From JANXUR01 sp038229415 (lineage in GTDB: Bacteria; Acidobacteriota; Terriglobia; Terriglobales; Acidobacteriaceae), in NCBI GenBank assembly GCA_038229415.1, contig JBBROM010000012.1:1-64000 (forward strand): DNA of 64,000 nucleotides, in the 5' to 3' direction. The position numbers and the translations under genes were made by a program. The notes beneath the pieces are model-generated. The model made no database searches, was not told the origin of the DNA, and was given only the letters and a program-made list of their open reading frames with translations. The first letter of the stretch is position 1. Each line of letters opens with the position of its first letter. Positions 25,240 through 34,082 of this stretch are shown piece by piece.

Positions 25240-25641
25240 CTACGGTTTCGTTTCCTTGCCACCCTTGTCGAAGATGTTGTGGATGGTGGAGCGGGTGAAT
25301 TGGCCGGCGTAGGTGCCGACGATGGCGGGGAGGATGGCGAGGAAGGACTCCCATACTTCGGAGGTACGAGGCTTGTTGACGAAGAAGAAGTAGGCACCGA
25401 GGCGGGCGATGGGGATAAAGACGGCGATGACGATGGCCCAGCGCCACGGTTTGCGCGGCTGAATGCACGCGGCGGCCATGGCGAAGAAGACCATGGGCAG
25501 GGCGGTGAAGTCGGGACCCTGGTCGGGCAGGGCGATGATGAGCCATCCGCTGAAGGCTCCGAAGAGCAGGCAGAGGAAGTAAGTGAGCGGGTCGAGCCAG
25601 CGCGTGCGACGTTCGTTGTAAGTGATACCTTGATCTAGCAT
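25240..25641 (-). CDS. Hypothetical membrane protein
   Basis: 133 residues with about four hydrophobic segments (FLCLLFGAFSGWLIIALP, LPMVFFAMAAACI, WAIVIAVFIPIARLGAYFFF, FLAILPAIVGTYAG). The C-terminus is positively charged (FDKGGKETKP). I do not recognise the family. The ATG start is directly followed by soluble residues; the overlap with the convergent RDD gene is nil (10 bases apart). Confidence 0.65.
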   Translation of the reverse strand: MLDQGITYNERRTRWLDPLTYFLCLLFGAFSGWLIIALPDQGPDFTALPMVFFAMAAACIQPRKPWRWAIVIAVFIPIARLGAYFFFVNKPRTSEVWESFLAILPAIVGTYAGQFTRSTIHNIFDKGGKETKP

Positions 25642-25659
25642 TTTCTTCCTGTGGTTCAG

Positions 25660-25780
25660 TCGTCCCTTCGGGACTTACATTGCCGTTGTCGCTTACCCGG
25701 CACTCCGCGAGCCGGCCCGCTTCGCGAGCCGACTCGCTCCGTACCGGGCTTACTTCATCGCGTCCCTTCGGGACAACTCC
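25660..25780. repeat. GTCCCTTCGGGAC palindromes and Cys/Gly-rich repeat
   Basis: The perfect palindrome GTCCC-TTC-GGGAC occurs twice (about 25662-25674 and 25760-25772), flanking a GC-rich block with nested CGCGAGCCGG/CGCGAGCCGAC repeats and CCGGCAC/TACCGGG ends. The second copy lies inside the last codons of the hypothetical gene ending at 25750. Confidence 0.55.
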
Positions 25781-26103
25781 ATACGATTACAGGGTCGCAT
25801 CCCTTTGGTTGGAACAACTTTTCCGTTCTCGTCGACCATACAAGCTATGAAATGCGGGTTGTCGCCGCACCAAATTGTCGGCCCTGCTCCATCACGCCTC
25901 ACGGAGAGCAAGTCGTTGGCGATTCTCGTCCTTCGCTTTGCATACGCGCCGATAATCTCATTGAAAGTAAGACCCGCTTTGGCAGTTAACGCCTTTAAGA
26001 GATCCCGGATCTGACTGTCCGTAAGCTGGCCGACTAGGATGCGTCTCTCAAAGATCAGCTCGGTGCTGTCATAGCCCTGTATACGCCAGTAGCGATTCTT
26101 CAC
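25750..26103 (-). CDS. Unrecognised small protein
   Basis: 117 residues from GTG 26103, chosen because GGAG lies six bases upstream and the longer frame would overlap the preceding gene. It has an N-terminal strand-rich part (YWRIQGYDSTELIFERRILV) and a helical part (QIRDLLKALTAKAGLTFNEI). A conserved-looking C-terminal IWCGDNPHFIACMVDENGKV follows. The last 10 residues are coded by a GTCCCTTCGGGAC repeat, so the real end may once have been elsewhere. I do not recognise the family. It follows the dehydrogenase gene by 25 bases in the same direction. Confidence 0.5.
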   Translation of the reverse strand: MKNRYWRIQGYDSTELIFERRILVGQLTDSQIRDLLKALTAKAGLTFNEIIGAYAKRRTRIANDLLSVRRDGAGPTIWCGDNPHFIACMVDENGKVVPTKGMRPCNRMELSRRDAMK

Positions 26104-26128
26104 GGCTTGTCTCCAAGGAATTAGACCC

Positions 26129-26992
26129 CTATTTCTCATAAGTGTAGAAGCCTTTGCCGCTCTTACGGCCTAGCCAGCCTGCGTCCACCATTTTGATGAG
26201 CAGGGGGCAGGGACGGTACTTGGGGTCGCCGAGTCCGTCGAGCAGGACGCGCATGATGTCGAGGCAGACGTCGAGTCCGATGAAGTCGGCGAGAGTTAGT
26301 GGCCCCATGGGGTGCGCCATGCCAAGCTTGAAGACTTCGTCCACGGCTTCGGGGGTAGCGACGCCCTCCATCACTGTAAACATAGCTTCGTTGAGCAGCG
26401 GCATCAACACGCGATTGCTGACGAAACCCGGCGCGTCGTTGACCTCTACCGGAGTTTTGTCGAGTTTGAGTGCTAGGTCGCGGACCGTCGCATAGACTTC
26501 GTCTGTTGTGGCCAAACCACGGATTACCTCGACCAACTTCATCACTGGCACCGGATTGAAGAAGTGCATGCCGATGACCTGCGCGGGGCGCTGAGTGATT
26601 GCGGCGAGTTTGGTAATCGAGATAGACGAAGTGTTCGAGGCGAGCATGACCTCGGGGCGACAGATCTTGTCGAGGTCGCGGAAGATCTCCTGCTTGATCT
26701 CAAACTTTTCCGACGCAGCCTCGACCACGAAGTCGCAGTCGGCAAAGTCGGCGCGGGTGGTGGTGGTACGGATGCGGGCGAGTGCGGCCTGCTGCTGCTC
26801 GGCGGTGACCTTCCCCTTGCTGGCTTCGCGCTCCAGGTTCTTGGTGATGGTGGCGACGCCGCGTTCGACGAAACGCTGCTCAATGTCGCAGAGGGTGACG
26901 TCGAATCCAGACTTGGCGAAGACGTGGGCGATGCCGTTGCCCATGGTGCCAGCGCCGATGACGCCGACCTTGCGGATTGTGGTGTCTGACAT
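26129..26992 (-). CDS. 3-hydroxyacyl-CoA (3-hydroxybutyryl-CoA) dehydrogenase
   Basis: 287 residues from ATG 26992, family length. NAD motif VGVIGAGTMGNGIAHVFAKS at the N-terminus, catalytic His and substrate motif GMHFFNPVPVMKLVEVI near residue 140, and ETPGFVSNR-like NDAPGFVSNRVLMPLLNEA. C-terminal LGMAHPMGPLTLADFIGLD is the usual helical dimer domain. It oxidises L-3-hydroxyacyl-CoA to 3-ketoacyl-CoA with NAD+, in fatty-acid or butyrate/aromatic breakdown. No thiolase or crotonase lies next to it. The in-frame extension to 27055 is upstream leader. Confidence 0.93.
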   Translation of the reverse strand: MSDTTIRKVGVIGAGTMGNGIAHVFAKSGFDVTLCDIEQRFVERGVATITKNLEREASKGKVTAEQQQAALARIRTTTTRADFADCDFVVEAASEKFEIKQEIFRDLDKICRPEVMLASNTSSISITKLAAITQRPAQVIGMHFFNPVPVMKLVEVIRGLATTDEVYATVRDLALKLDKTPVEVNDAPGFVSNRVLMPLLNEAMFTVMEGVATPEAVDEVFKLGMAHPMGPLTLADFIGLDVCLDIMRVLLDGLGDPKYRPCPLLIKMVDAGWLGRKSGKGFYTYEK

Positions 26993-27304
26993 AGGAATGA
27001 CCTCCGGGTGCGAGGGAAAATGTATGAAGTGCGGGGAAACAGGTAAGGATATCACCGGGCAGGCGGCTTCCTGGAGTCAGAAACACAGGGTCCCTCCACT
27101 TCGCGTAGCAGTCACGCGTTGCGTGGATGCTACGTTCCGGTCGGGATGACACGGCTGGAGAAGGTGCATTCATCGCAATTTTGCGGGGGTTCCGATAAAC
27201 TTTGATATTCCACAGCTTATGTAGAACGCGCGTGAATGCACTGCATATGGTGCGGAACGCAGATTTTGCTACAGACTTCGAGAAACGAGACAGTTGATTC
27301 CGCC
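26993..27304. other. Divergent intergenic region with repeat
   Basis: Between the dehydrogenase (minus) and serS (plus). It holds a GC-rich repeat-like tract at 27079-27150 (GGGTCCCTCCACTTCGCG... GGGATGACACGG), of the type also seen near 20840. I recognise no T-box features before serS. No gene. Confidence 0.45.
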
Positions 27305-28597
27305 ATGCTTGATCTAGCGTTTGTGCGTGCGAATTTGCCCTTGCTGGAAGAGAAGCTCCGCCAACGCGGGGCTGATCCGGCTGAGGTGCTGAAGAATTTT
27401 CGTGAAGTTGACCAGCGGCGGCGGGCGGCGATTACCGAGTCCGAAACGTTGAAGGCGCGGCGGAATGAGTTGTCGCAGCAGATTGGTGGGCGGAAGAAGG
27501 CGGGTGAAAACGCCGACGATCTGCAAGCTGAAGTGAAAGCGATGAAGGATCGTTCGGCCTCGTTGGAGGCGGATGCGGAAAAGGCGGACGCCGAGCTGCA
27601 GGACACGCTGAAGGGGATTCCAAACCTGCCGCATGAGAGTGTCGTGGTGGGCAAGGGCTCTGAAGATAACGTGGAAGTGCGGCGGTGGGGTCAGGCTCCG
27701 CAGTTTGATTTCGCCGCGAAGTCGCATTGGGAGATCGGCGAGCAGTTGGGGATATTGGATTTTGAGCGCGCGGTGAAGATTACGGGCGCGCGGTTTACGG
27801 TGTATTGGGGCTTGGGAGCGCGGCTGGAGCGAGCGCTGGCAAATTTTATGCTCGACCTGCACACCGGCGAGCATGGTTACACCGAGGTACTTCCTCCGTA
27901 TCTGGTGAATTCGGATTCGATGTATGGCACGGGGCAGTTGCCGAAGTTTGAGCAGGACTTGTTCCGGGTGCCGCATGGCGAACGCGATTTGTGGCTGGTG
28001 CCGACGGCGGAAGTGCCGGTGACGAATCTTTATCGTGATGAGGTGCTGGAGGACGCGCAACTGCCAGTGAGCCTGACGGCTTACACTCCGTGCTTTCGCA
28101 GCGAGGCGGGTTCGCATGGGCGCGATGTGCGCGGGTTGATCCGGCAGCATCAGTTCCAGAAGGTGGAGCTGGTGAAATTTGCGCGTCCGGAAGATTCGTA
28201 TGCAGAACTGGAGAAGCTGACGGGCCACGCCGAGCAGGTGCTGCAGAAGTTGGGACTGCACTATCGGGTGATGGCGTTGTGTACGGGCGACATGGGATTT
28301 TCGTCGGCGAAGACATATGATTTGGAAGTTTGGCTGCCGGGGCAGCAGGAGTTTCGCGAGATTTCGTCGTGCTCGAACTTTGAGGCGTTCCAGGCGCGGC
28401 GGGCGAATATCCGGTATCGTCCGACGGGGAAGAACAAGACGGAGTTGCTGCACACGTTGAACGGCAGCGGGCTGGCGATTGGGCGCACTTGGCTGGCGAT
28501 TCTGGAAAATTATCAGCAAGCCGATGGCAGTGTACGGATTCCCGAAGCGCTTCAACCGTACATGGGCACCGATCACATCACGCCGCGCCAGCTTTAG
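27305..28597 (+). CDS. serS: Seryl-tRNA synthetase
   Basis: 430 residues from ATG 27305; the frame extends 23 codons upstream without protein features. The N-terminal coiled-coil arm (residues about 25-105) that grips the long variable arm of tRNA-Ser is clear, starting MLDLAFVRANLPLLEEKL. Class II motifs are present: motif 2 FRSEAGSHGRDVRGLIRQHQ and motif 3 GSGLAIGRTWLAILENYQ, with the serine-binding ISSCSNFEAFQARR. It is essential for translation. Confidence 0.97.
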   Translation: MLDLAFVRANLPLLEEKLRQRGADPAEVLKNFREVDQRRRAAITESETLKARRNELSQQIGGRKKAGENADDLQAEVKAMKDRSASLEADAEKADAELQDTLKGIPNLPHESVVVGKGSEDNVEVRRWGQAPQFDFAAKSHWEIGEQLGILDFERAVKITGARFTVYWGLGARLERALANFMLDLHTGEHGYTEVLPPYLVNSDSMYGTGQLPKFEQDLFRVPHGERDLWLVPTAEVPVTNLYRDEVLEDAQLPVSLTAYTPCFRSEAGSHGRDVRGLIRQHQFQKVELVKFARPEDSYAELEKLTGHAEQVLQKLGLHYRVMALCTGDMGFSSAKTYDLEVWLPGQQEFREISSCSNFEAFQARRANIRYRPTGKNKTELLHTLNGSGLAIGRTWLAILENYQQADGSVRIPEALQPYMGTDHITPRQL

Positions 28598-28709
28598 CGA
28601 AAAATGCTGGACGCGGTGCCGCGTCGCGGAAGAGTATAGTGGCGCGGTATGCCTAGCGTGATTCGCAGAGCGGCGGACGAATTCTGAGAGCAGAAAAACA
28701 AGGGAACTG

Positions 28710-29084
28710 ATGGGCGCAATTGGGCGCACAATTCGCGGCTTCATCCTCTGGACCTACGACCGGGGCACCATTCACTACGACGTGATGGTGACGCTGATTC
28801 TGTTGTTTATTTTCTTCTCTCCCCTCCTCATTAAATACGGGGACAAACCGGTAGAACAGAATCTGCATCTTACAGGTGTGCTGGTGGAAGCGACTGCGGA
28901 TGGCGGATTTGTGTACCGAATTCCGGCGACCGCTGTGCAGGGCAAAGATGCGAGCACACTGGGTGACGATTTGGTGCGCGTAATCGAGCCGATTGCGGGC
29001 GATGTGATTCTGTTGGGCTATGAGCCAGTGGTGGATGCGCAGGGCAAAGTACAGGCTTACAAGGTGCGGGTTAGCAAGCGGTAG
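28710..29084 (+). CDS. Hypothetical single-pass membrane protein
   Basis: 124 residues, ATG with AAGGGA seven bases upstream. It has one helix (VMVTLILLFIFFSPLLI, near residue 25) and a C-terminal soluble domain of strands (GVLVEATADGGFVYRIPATA, VILLGYEPVVDAQGKVQAYKV). Its soluble part probably faces the periplasm. The family is unrecognised. It lies 20 bases before the LolA-like gene in the same direction, so the two are likely an operon acting at the envelope. Confidence 0.7.
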   Translation: MGAIGRTIRGFILWTYDRGTIHYDVMVTLILLFIFFSPLLIKYGDKPVEQNLHLTGVLVEATADGGFVYRIPATAVQGKDASTLGDDLVRVIEPIAGDVILLGYEPVVDAQGKVQAYKVRVSKR

Positions 29085-29104
29085 TTGCGGCAGCCAAGAA
29101 TGGC

Positions 29105-29815
29105 ATGAGCAGTGCGGGGCAAAATTCGCGGAATCGTTGGGCCATGTGGCTTGCCGCAGTGGCATTGGTTTTGTCTAGTATTGGCATCGCGTCCGCGCAA
29201 TCGCTGGATACCGTACTGAACAAGATGGATGCGGCTGCCGAGGCGTTTCACACCACGCAGGCAGAGTTTGCGTGGGATCAGTATCAGCTGGTGGTGAACG
29301 AGACTGAGGTGCAGAAGGGGACGATTTACTTTCGGCGCGGCGCGAATGAGACGCAGATGGCGGCGGATATTCGTGAACCGGATGCACGTTATGTGAGCTT
29401 TAACGAAGGCAAGTTGCGGTTGTATCAGCCGAAGGCAGATGTGCTAACGGAATATCCGACTTCGACGAAGAGCCGGGGCGATATTGAGAGTTTTCTGGTG
29501 CTGGGATTTGGCGGACGCGGACATGATCTGGCCAAGTCATTTGACTTGAAATATGACGGCACGGAAAAGGTAGACGGAGTGGATACGTGGAAGATCGAGT
29601 TGACGCCGAAGTCGGCAAAGATGCAGGGCTGGTTCAAGCAGATTGTGTTGTGGATTGACATTGCTCGCGGCGTGAGCGTCCAGCAGAAATTCTTCCAGCC
29701 CGGCGGCGACTACAAGCTGGCGCACTACCAGAAGATTGAAATTAACCAAAAGCTGCCCGAAGGTGTATTCAAGGCGAAAACTACCAGCAAGACGAAGTTT
29801 GTGACTGCGAACTAG
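29105..29815 (+). CDS. LolA-like outer-membrane lipoprotein-sorting protein
   Basis: 236 residues with signal peptide (NRWAMWLAAVALVLSSIGIA, cleaved near ASAQ). The mature part is a beta-rich half-barrel typical of the LolA/RseB-like family: LDTVLNKMDAAAEAFHTTQAEF, QKGTIYFRRGANETQM, SFNEGKLRLYQPKADVLTEY, and VDTWKIELTPKSAKMQGWFK. Such periplasmic proteins carry lipid-modified proteins or sense lipids. A terminator hairpin follows its stop. Confidence 0.85.
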   Translation: MSSAGQNSRNRWAMWLAAVALVLSSIGIASAQSLDTVLNKMDAAAEAFHTTQAEFAWDQYQLVVNETEVQKGTIYFRRGANETQMAADIREPDARYVSFNEGKLRLYQPKADVLTEYPTSTKSRGDIESFLVLGFGGRGHDLAKSFDLKYDGTEKVDGVDTWKIELTPKSAKMQGWFKQIVLWIDIARGVSVQQKFFQPGGDYKLAHYQKIEINQKLPEGVFKAKTTSKTKFVTAN

Positions 29816-29840
29816 GATTTTGGGGTAATTCAAACGATTA

Positions 29841-29875
29841 TGGCGGGACGCATTGGCGTCCCGCCATTCGCTTTT
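29841..29875 (+). terminator. Intrinsic terminator after LolA-like gene
   Basis: TGGCGGGACGC-ATTG-GCGTCCCGCCA stem-loop, followed by a T-rich tail (TTCGCTTTT). Confidence 0.8.
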
Positions 29876-29895
29876 GGTGGAAGTTTACGATTCTG

Positions 29896-29940
29896 CACCC
29901 CACCTTTAACCGCCAAATACAGCGGTGAAGGGTGGGGCGT
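29896..29940. repeat. Palindromic intergenic element, diverged copy
   Basis: CACCCCACCTTTAACCGC, loop CAAATACA, GCGGTGAAGGGTGGGGCG. It keeps the CCCCACC/GGTGGGG ends of the family, and lies between the LolA-like gene and the convergent TonB receptor. Confidence 0.6.
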
Positions 29941-29961
29941 AGACGGATGCTTAGATCCCCT

Positions 29962-32900
29962 CTAGAAGCTATAGCGCAGAGCGAACTCCATGTCGCGGGG
30001 TTTGGTGAGCGTGTTGACGTACTTGCCAAACGACGAACTATTGGAAAGCGAGTGGTTGCCGTTGGCGGCGTCGAAACGCACGGAGTTGGTGACGTTGTAG
30101 ACCTGCCAGGAGAACTTCAGCACCTGAGCCTCGGTGATCTTCCAGGACTTGGAAAGGCCAGCGTCGAAGCCATAGGTACCGGGCCCTCGTAAGTTGTTGC
30201 GATTGCCGGTTTCGCCGGGATAAGCGAAGCGGAACTGTTTGCTTGCGTTGTCAATACGGGTAGAGCTGCTGCCGAAGACGTTGGGGTCGCCCTGGGGGTC
30301 AATGAACTGGCCCGTCTTGGGTTTGGAGCCGGTCAGTACGGCGTGCGAGGTCAGTTGCCAGTTGGTGGGCCAGAAGCCGAGGCCCGGGGTCACGGTGAAG
30401 GGGAAGCCACTCGACCAGCGGAATACGCCAGCGAGTTGCCAGCCGCCGATGAGGCCATTGGTGATCCGTCCACTGTCGCCAAGGAACTTTTGGCCATGGC
30501 CGAAGGGCAGTTCAGAGATCCAGTTGAAGTTGACCTGGTGGGTCAGGTCGAAGTCTGACACGCTGCGATTTTGCCTCGGATTCCATGAGTTGATGATCTG
30601 GCTATTGAAGCCGAAGCCAGAGAACTCACTAATGCGCTCGGCATTGGAGCCATAGTCAAAGGACTTGGAGTAGGTGTAGTTGAAGTCGAATGACAAGCCG
30701 TGCGACATGGCATGGCGCAGAGAAAACTGGCCGGAGTTGTAGGCGCTATTACCTACACCGCGCCAAGCGTAGAGCGACGAATATTGGTTGTCGAAGAACT
30801 GGAAGGTGCTGGGGCCGTTGCCTGTGTCGGCACATCCCGGGAAGCAGAACAGATCCACTGCAAACAGTGCATTGGTCTCGTTTCCGAGGTTGCATGCAAA
30901 GGTATCGTACGCGGCCTGGGTCGCCGTTAGGTTGGTAGGAACGTTGCTCTCAAACCCCGCACCGCAGCCATAGAGCTGGCTGGAAGCGGGGCCTGCGGCA
31001 TTGTGGAAGAGGTTTTCCCAGTAGGGGTCGTTCTTTATGTCTGCCACTGGCGTGCCTGCGCTTGCCAGCTGGGCAAATTTTTGAGCGGCTTGATAGTAGG
31101 TTGTTTTGGACTTTGGGTCGGTGAGGTTGAGCGGCGCCGCCAGGTCTTCTTCCTGTAGCAAGCGATGCGCGAAGCGGCCAACGTAAGTGGCTTCCACGAC
31201 GAAGCCCTTGGATAGCTCACGAGTCCACGAGAGGTTGACGACGTGGGAATACGGCGTCTTGAGTTTGTCGTCGAGACCCCAGGTGATGGCGAAGCCACCG
31301 CTGCTCAGGTCTGTGGGTGGTGTCACTGGAAAGCCTGCTTTGGGCGCGGGAGGCTTCAGAGTGCAGGGTGGAGTAGCGCAGCCAGCGAAGCTGGTAGTTG
31401 GGATGTTGTTCAGGTCGGAGAAGCGGGCTGATCCATCCACGGTTTGCACGCCAGCTGGGTTGCTAATCGAAGTGGTCAGGCCGAAGGAGCCGTTGACGTC
31501 AAACGTATCCACGATGCCTTCGCCGAAGTGATCATAGTAAATGCCGTAGCCGCCGCGGATTGAGGTTTTGCCCGAGCTGCCGAAGAGGCGGCTCAAGAAT
31601 CCGGAACTGCTGTTGGGTGCCCATGCGAAGGCGAAGCGTGGTGCGAGGTCTTTATAGTCGTAACCCCAGTAGGGCTGCTTGCCGTTGGCTTGGCCGGAAA
31701 GGTCGAAAGCGAGCACAGGCGCGTAAGTCTGCCCGGCGTTGGCGGCAGAGCCACGTTTCTGGAAGAAGTCGTGCAGGCTGGTGTTTGGTGCCACCTGAGT
31801 GCCGGTGGTTTCAAAGGGAGGCTGCAACAGGGAGTAGCGCAAGCCGAAAGTCAAGGTAAGGGTCGGCGTGGCGCGCCAAGTGTCTTGCGCGTAGAGCTCG
31901 GCTTCGCTGTTGCGGAATTTGCGTTGTACCGGTGTGCCATCGGCCAGAACGGAACCGTCCTTGCGGATGTTGTAAATGGCGTTGACATTGGTAACCAGGC
32001 CAGCTACAGCGGCGATCGGCGAATCGAAGTCGCTGTTGAAGCCGGCATCTACATTCGGAAAGCCAAACGCGCCGGGGTCGAGGCTGTTGCCCGTGTTGCC
32101 GATGCTGGAGGTGTCGAGCCAGGAGACGTTGGTGGTGGCCCCGGTGAACGACGTGGCATTCGAGGTGCGATTGTTGCCGATCAGGCGATAGTTCATTCCG
32201 TACTGGATGGTGTGTTTGCCCTTGGTCCAGGTTACGTCGTCCACAAAATTGTTGACTGGCACATTGCTGCTATTGGAACTGGTGAAGGCGTTAATGTCAT
32301 CGAGGTTGCGGAAATGGACAAAGTCGCTCTTCTGCTGTCCGGCGGCGGCTTGGCTTTGGCGAATATAGCCATAGCGCAGGTTGTTGATGAGCGTATTGCT
32401 GAGGATGGCAGTGTAGCCAGCAATTAAGCCTTTGGATGTGAATACTCCACTTTGCGCCTGCGGCTGACCGGGAAACTGGGGAGGCAACACAGACTGGTGG
32501 TCACCGATGAGGCCGCCTCTGACAAACAGTTTGTGATTGCCGTTGCCAGTGATGTTGTAGTCGAGCTTAAGGATGTAGGTGTTGAGGTTATTAGGCGTGG
32601 GAGCGGAAAAGGTGTAACCGCCAAAGAGCAGTCCGTCGCCAGAGTTGGTGGAATTGGCGTGAGGATACTGCTGAAAGATCGCCAGTACGGCTGGATTCGC
32701 ACCCGGGCCCTGCGGGCAGGAGCCAATCGCCGAGCAATTGGGGTCGGTGGAGGCGAACTGCTGTGGTGTGAGGGTAACGATGCGCGTCTTTACGTCCGCC
32801 GGATTATCTTGTACGGTCACGCCTGCGCCGGGATTGGCGCAAAGTGCGTCGCCGGCGGTGCATTTGTACTGGATGATGCCGTTGCGAAGATTGTCCGTGG

Positions 32901-33882
32901 GTACGGTGCGTGTAACCTGAGTGCTTTCACGCTGGCGCTGGCCTTCGTAGGCTGCGAAGAAGAACAGGCGATCCTTCTGGATGGGTCCACCGAGGGTAGC
33001 GCCAAAGGTGTTGCGAATCAGCTTGCCGGGCCGGTTGGGTAGTCCGCCCTTCAGTTGCGCTTGCTTGTTGAACCAGTCGTTTGCAGTGGTGAAAGTTGGG
33101 CGATGATATTCGTATGCGGTACCGTGCCAGTGGTTGGTGCCGCTCTTGGTGACGAGTGAGACCTGCGCGCCAGAAGAGCGTCCGGAGTCGGCGTTGGAGT
33201 TGGCGGTGGTGACGCGGAACTCCTGCAGCGAATCGAGGGTGGAGCGCAACGCACCTTGAAAGGCGAGTCCCTGAGTCTGGTCATTGTTGTCTACACCATC
33301 GAGCGTGACGTTGGTCTGGTCGCTGCGGGCACCGTTTACCGAGCCGCCACGGCTGTCAAAGCTCTGGTCCACATTGCCAGCGAAGGTGACGCCGGGCTGT
33401 AGCGAAAGGATGCTGACTGGGTCGCGGCCTTCAAAGGGCAGAGCGGCGATCTGCTCAGTGTTGAAGGCGTGGCCGACGGTGGCGTCCTGCGTGTTGACCA
33501 GAGGTGCGGTGCTGCTGACTTCCACTGTGATGGCTTCGGCGGCGACCTGCATGGCAAAGTTCTGCGTGGTCGGGGTATTCACCAGAAGCTGCAGGGCTTC
33601 TTGCTTGAGTGTGGCGAAGCCGGGTGCAGTGACCGAAACCTGATAAGTAGAGGGCGGAACCTGCAGAAACTGGTAGTCACCGCGCGCATCGGTAGTGGCG
33701 GCGCGGTTAAACCCGTTCTGGGTATCGCTGAGGGTGACCTTAGCACCGGGCACTACGGCACCGTTGGGGTCGGCAACCGTGCCGCGCAACGAGCTGCTGG
33801 CTTGTGCAAAGAGGGCAACAGAAGCGATCGCAAGGAGCGCAATACCTATGAGGCAACGAGTGAGAATCCTGACACAACGCAT
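29962..33882 (-). CDS. Oar-like TonB-dependent receptor (intact)
   Basis: 1,306 residues from ATG 33882, with GGAGG ten bases upstream. Signal peptide (RILTRCLIGIALLAIASVAL, cleaved near FAQA), then the carboxypeptidase-regulatory-like domain (SLRGTVADPNGAVVPGAKVT, residues 31-110). The plug follows (NTEQIAALPFEGRDPVSILS, VNGARSDQTNVTLDGVDNND). A barrel of about 1,000 residues ends in EFALRYSF. It is the closest counterpart of the broken receptor at 2320, but is much longer and differs in sequence. It sits in the outer membrane; the ligand is unknown. It may need a periplasmic TonB/ExbB system elsewhere in the genome. Confidence 0.93.
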   Translation of the reverse strand: MRCVRILTRCLIGIALLAIASVALFAQASSSLRGTVADPNGAVVPGAKVTLSDTQNGFNRAATTDARGDYQFLQVPPSTYQVSVTAPGFATLKQEALQLLVNTPTTQNFAMQVAAEAITVEVSSTAPLVNTQDATVGHAFNTEQIAALPFEGRDPVSILSLQPGVTFAGNVDQSFDSRGGSVNGARSDQTNVTLDGVDNNDQTQGLAFQGALRSTLDSLQEFRVTTANSNADSGRSSGAQVSLVTKSGTNHWHGTAYEYHRPTFTTANDWFNKQAQLKGGLPNRPGKLIRNTFGATLGGPIQKDRLFFFAAYEGQRQRESTQVTRTVPTDNLRNGIIQYKCTAGDALCANPGAGVTVQDNPADVKTRIVTLTPQQFASTDPNCSAIGSCPQGPGANPAVLAIFQQYPHANSTNSGDGLLFGGYTFSAPTPNNLNTYILKLDYNITGNGNHKLFVRGGLIGDHQSVLPPQFPGQPQAQSGVFTSKGLIAGYTAILSNTLINNLRYGYIRQSQAAAGQQKSDFVHFRNLDDINAFTSSNSSNVPVNNFVDDVTWTKGKHTIQYGMNYRLIGNNRTSNATSFTGATTNVSWLDTSSIGNTGNSLDPGAFGFPNVDAGFNSDFDSPIAAVAGLVTNVNAIYNIRKDGSVLADGTPVQRKFRNSEAELYAQDTWRATPTLTLTFGLRYSLLQPPFETTGTQVAPNTSLHDFFQKRGSAANAGQTYAPVLAFDLSGQANGKQPYWGYDYKDLAPRFAFAWAPNSSSGFLSRLFGSSGKTSIRGGYGIYYDHFGEGIVDTFDVNGSFGLTTSISNPAGVQTVDGSARFSDLNNIPTTSFAGCATPPCTLKPPAPKAGFPVTPPTDLSSGGFAITWGLDDKLKTPYSHVVNLSWTRELSKGFVVEATYVGRFAHRLLQEEDLAAPLNLTDPKSKTTYYQAAQKFAQLASAGTPVADIKNDPYWENLFHNAAGPASSQLYGCGAGFESNVPTNLTATQAAYDTFACNLGNETNALFAVDLFCFPGCADTGNGPSTFQFFDNQYSSLYAWRGVGNSAYNSGQFSLRHAMSHGLSFDFNYTYSKSFDYGSNAERISEFSGFGFNSQIINSWNPRQNRSVSDFDLTHQVNFNWISELPFGHGQKFLGDSGRITNGLIGGWQLAGVFRWSSGFPFTVTPGLGFWPTNWQLTSHAVLTGSKPKTGQFIDPQGDPNVFGSSSTRIDNASKQFRFAYPGETGNRNNLRGPGTYGFDAGLSKSWKITEAQVLKFSWQVYNVTNSVRFDAANGNHSLSNSSSFGKYVNTLTKPRDMEFALRYSF

Positions 33883-34082
33883 GACTTTGGAACCTCCGAG
33901 GATGACAGCGGTGATGCACCAGACCCAATACGCCCGCAAACCCGCGCAATGCAGAGCGAGTAGCATAGTTGGCCAGCCGCAATCGGGATGGCAATTCGTC
34001 ACCCTGGAATTGAGAACGGGCCGTTACATTGCAAGAAGCGATTGGCTGAGATTTTGCGCGTTTGTGCGCAGGATTGCAAGGG
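33883..34082. other. Intergenic region
   Basis: Upstream of the TonB receptor on the minus strand and downstream of the GT39-like gene on the same strand. No gene or clear terminator is seen. Confidence 0.35.

Noticed and set aside
26993..27304. T-box leader before serS
   Set aside because: No specifier-loop or T-box antiterminator sequence was recognised; the region holds repeat-like sequence instead.
27314..28744. Open frame of 476 codons antisense to serS
   Set aside because: Complete overlap with seryl-tRNA synthetase; the translation is rich in Arg, Leu and His and has no domain.
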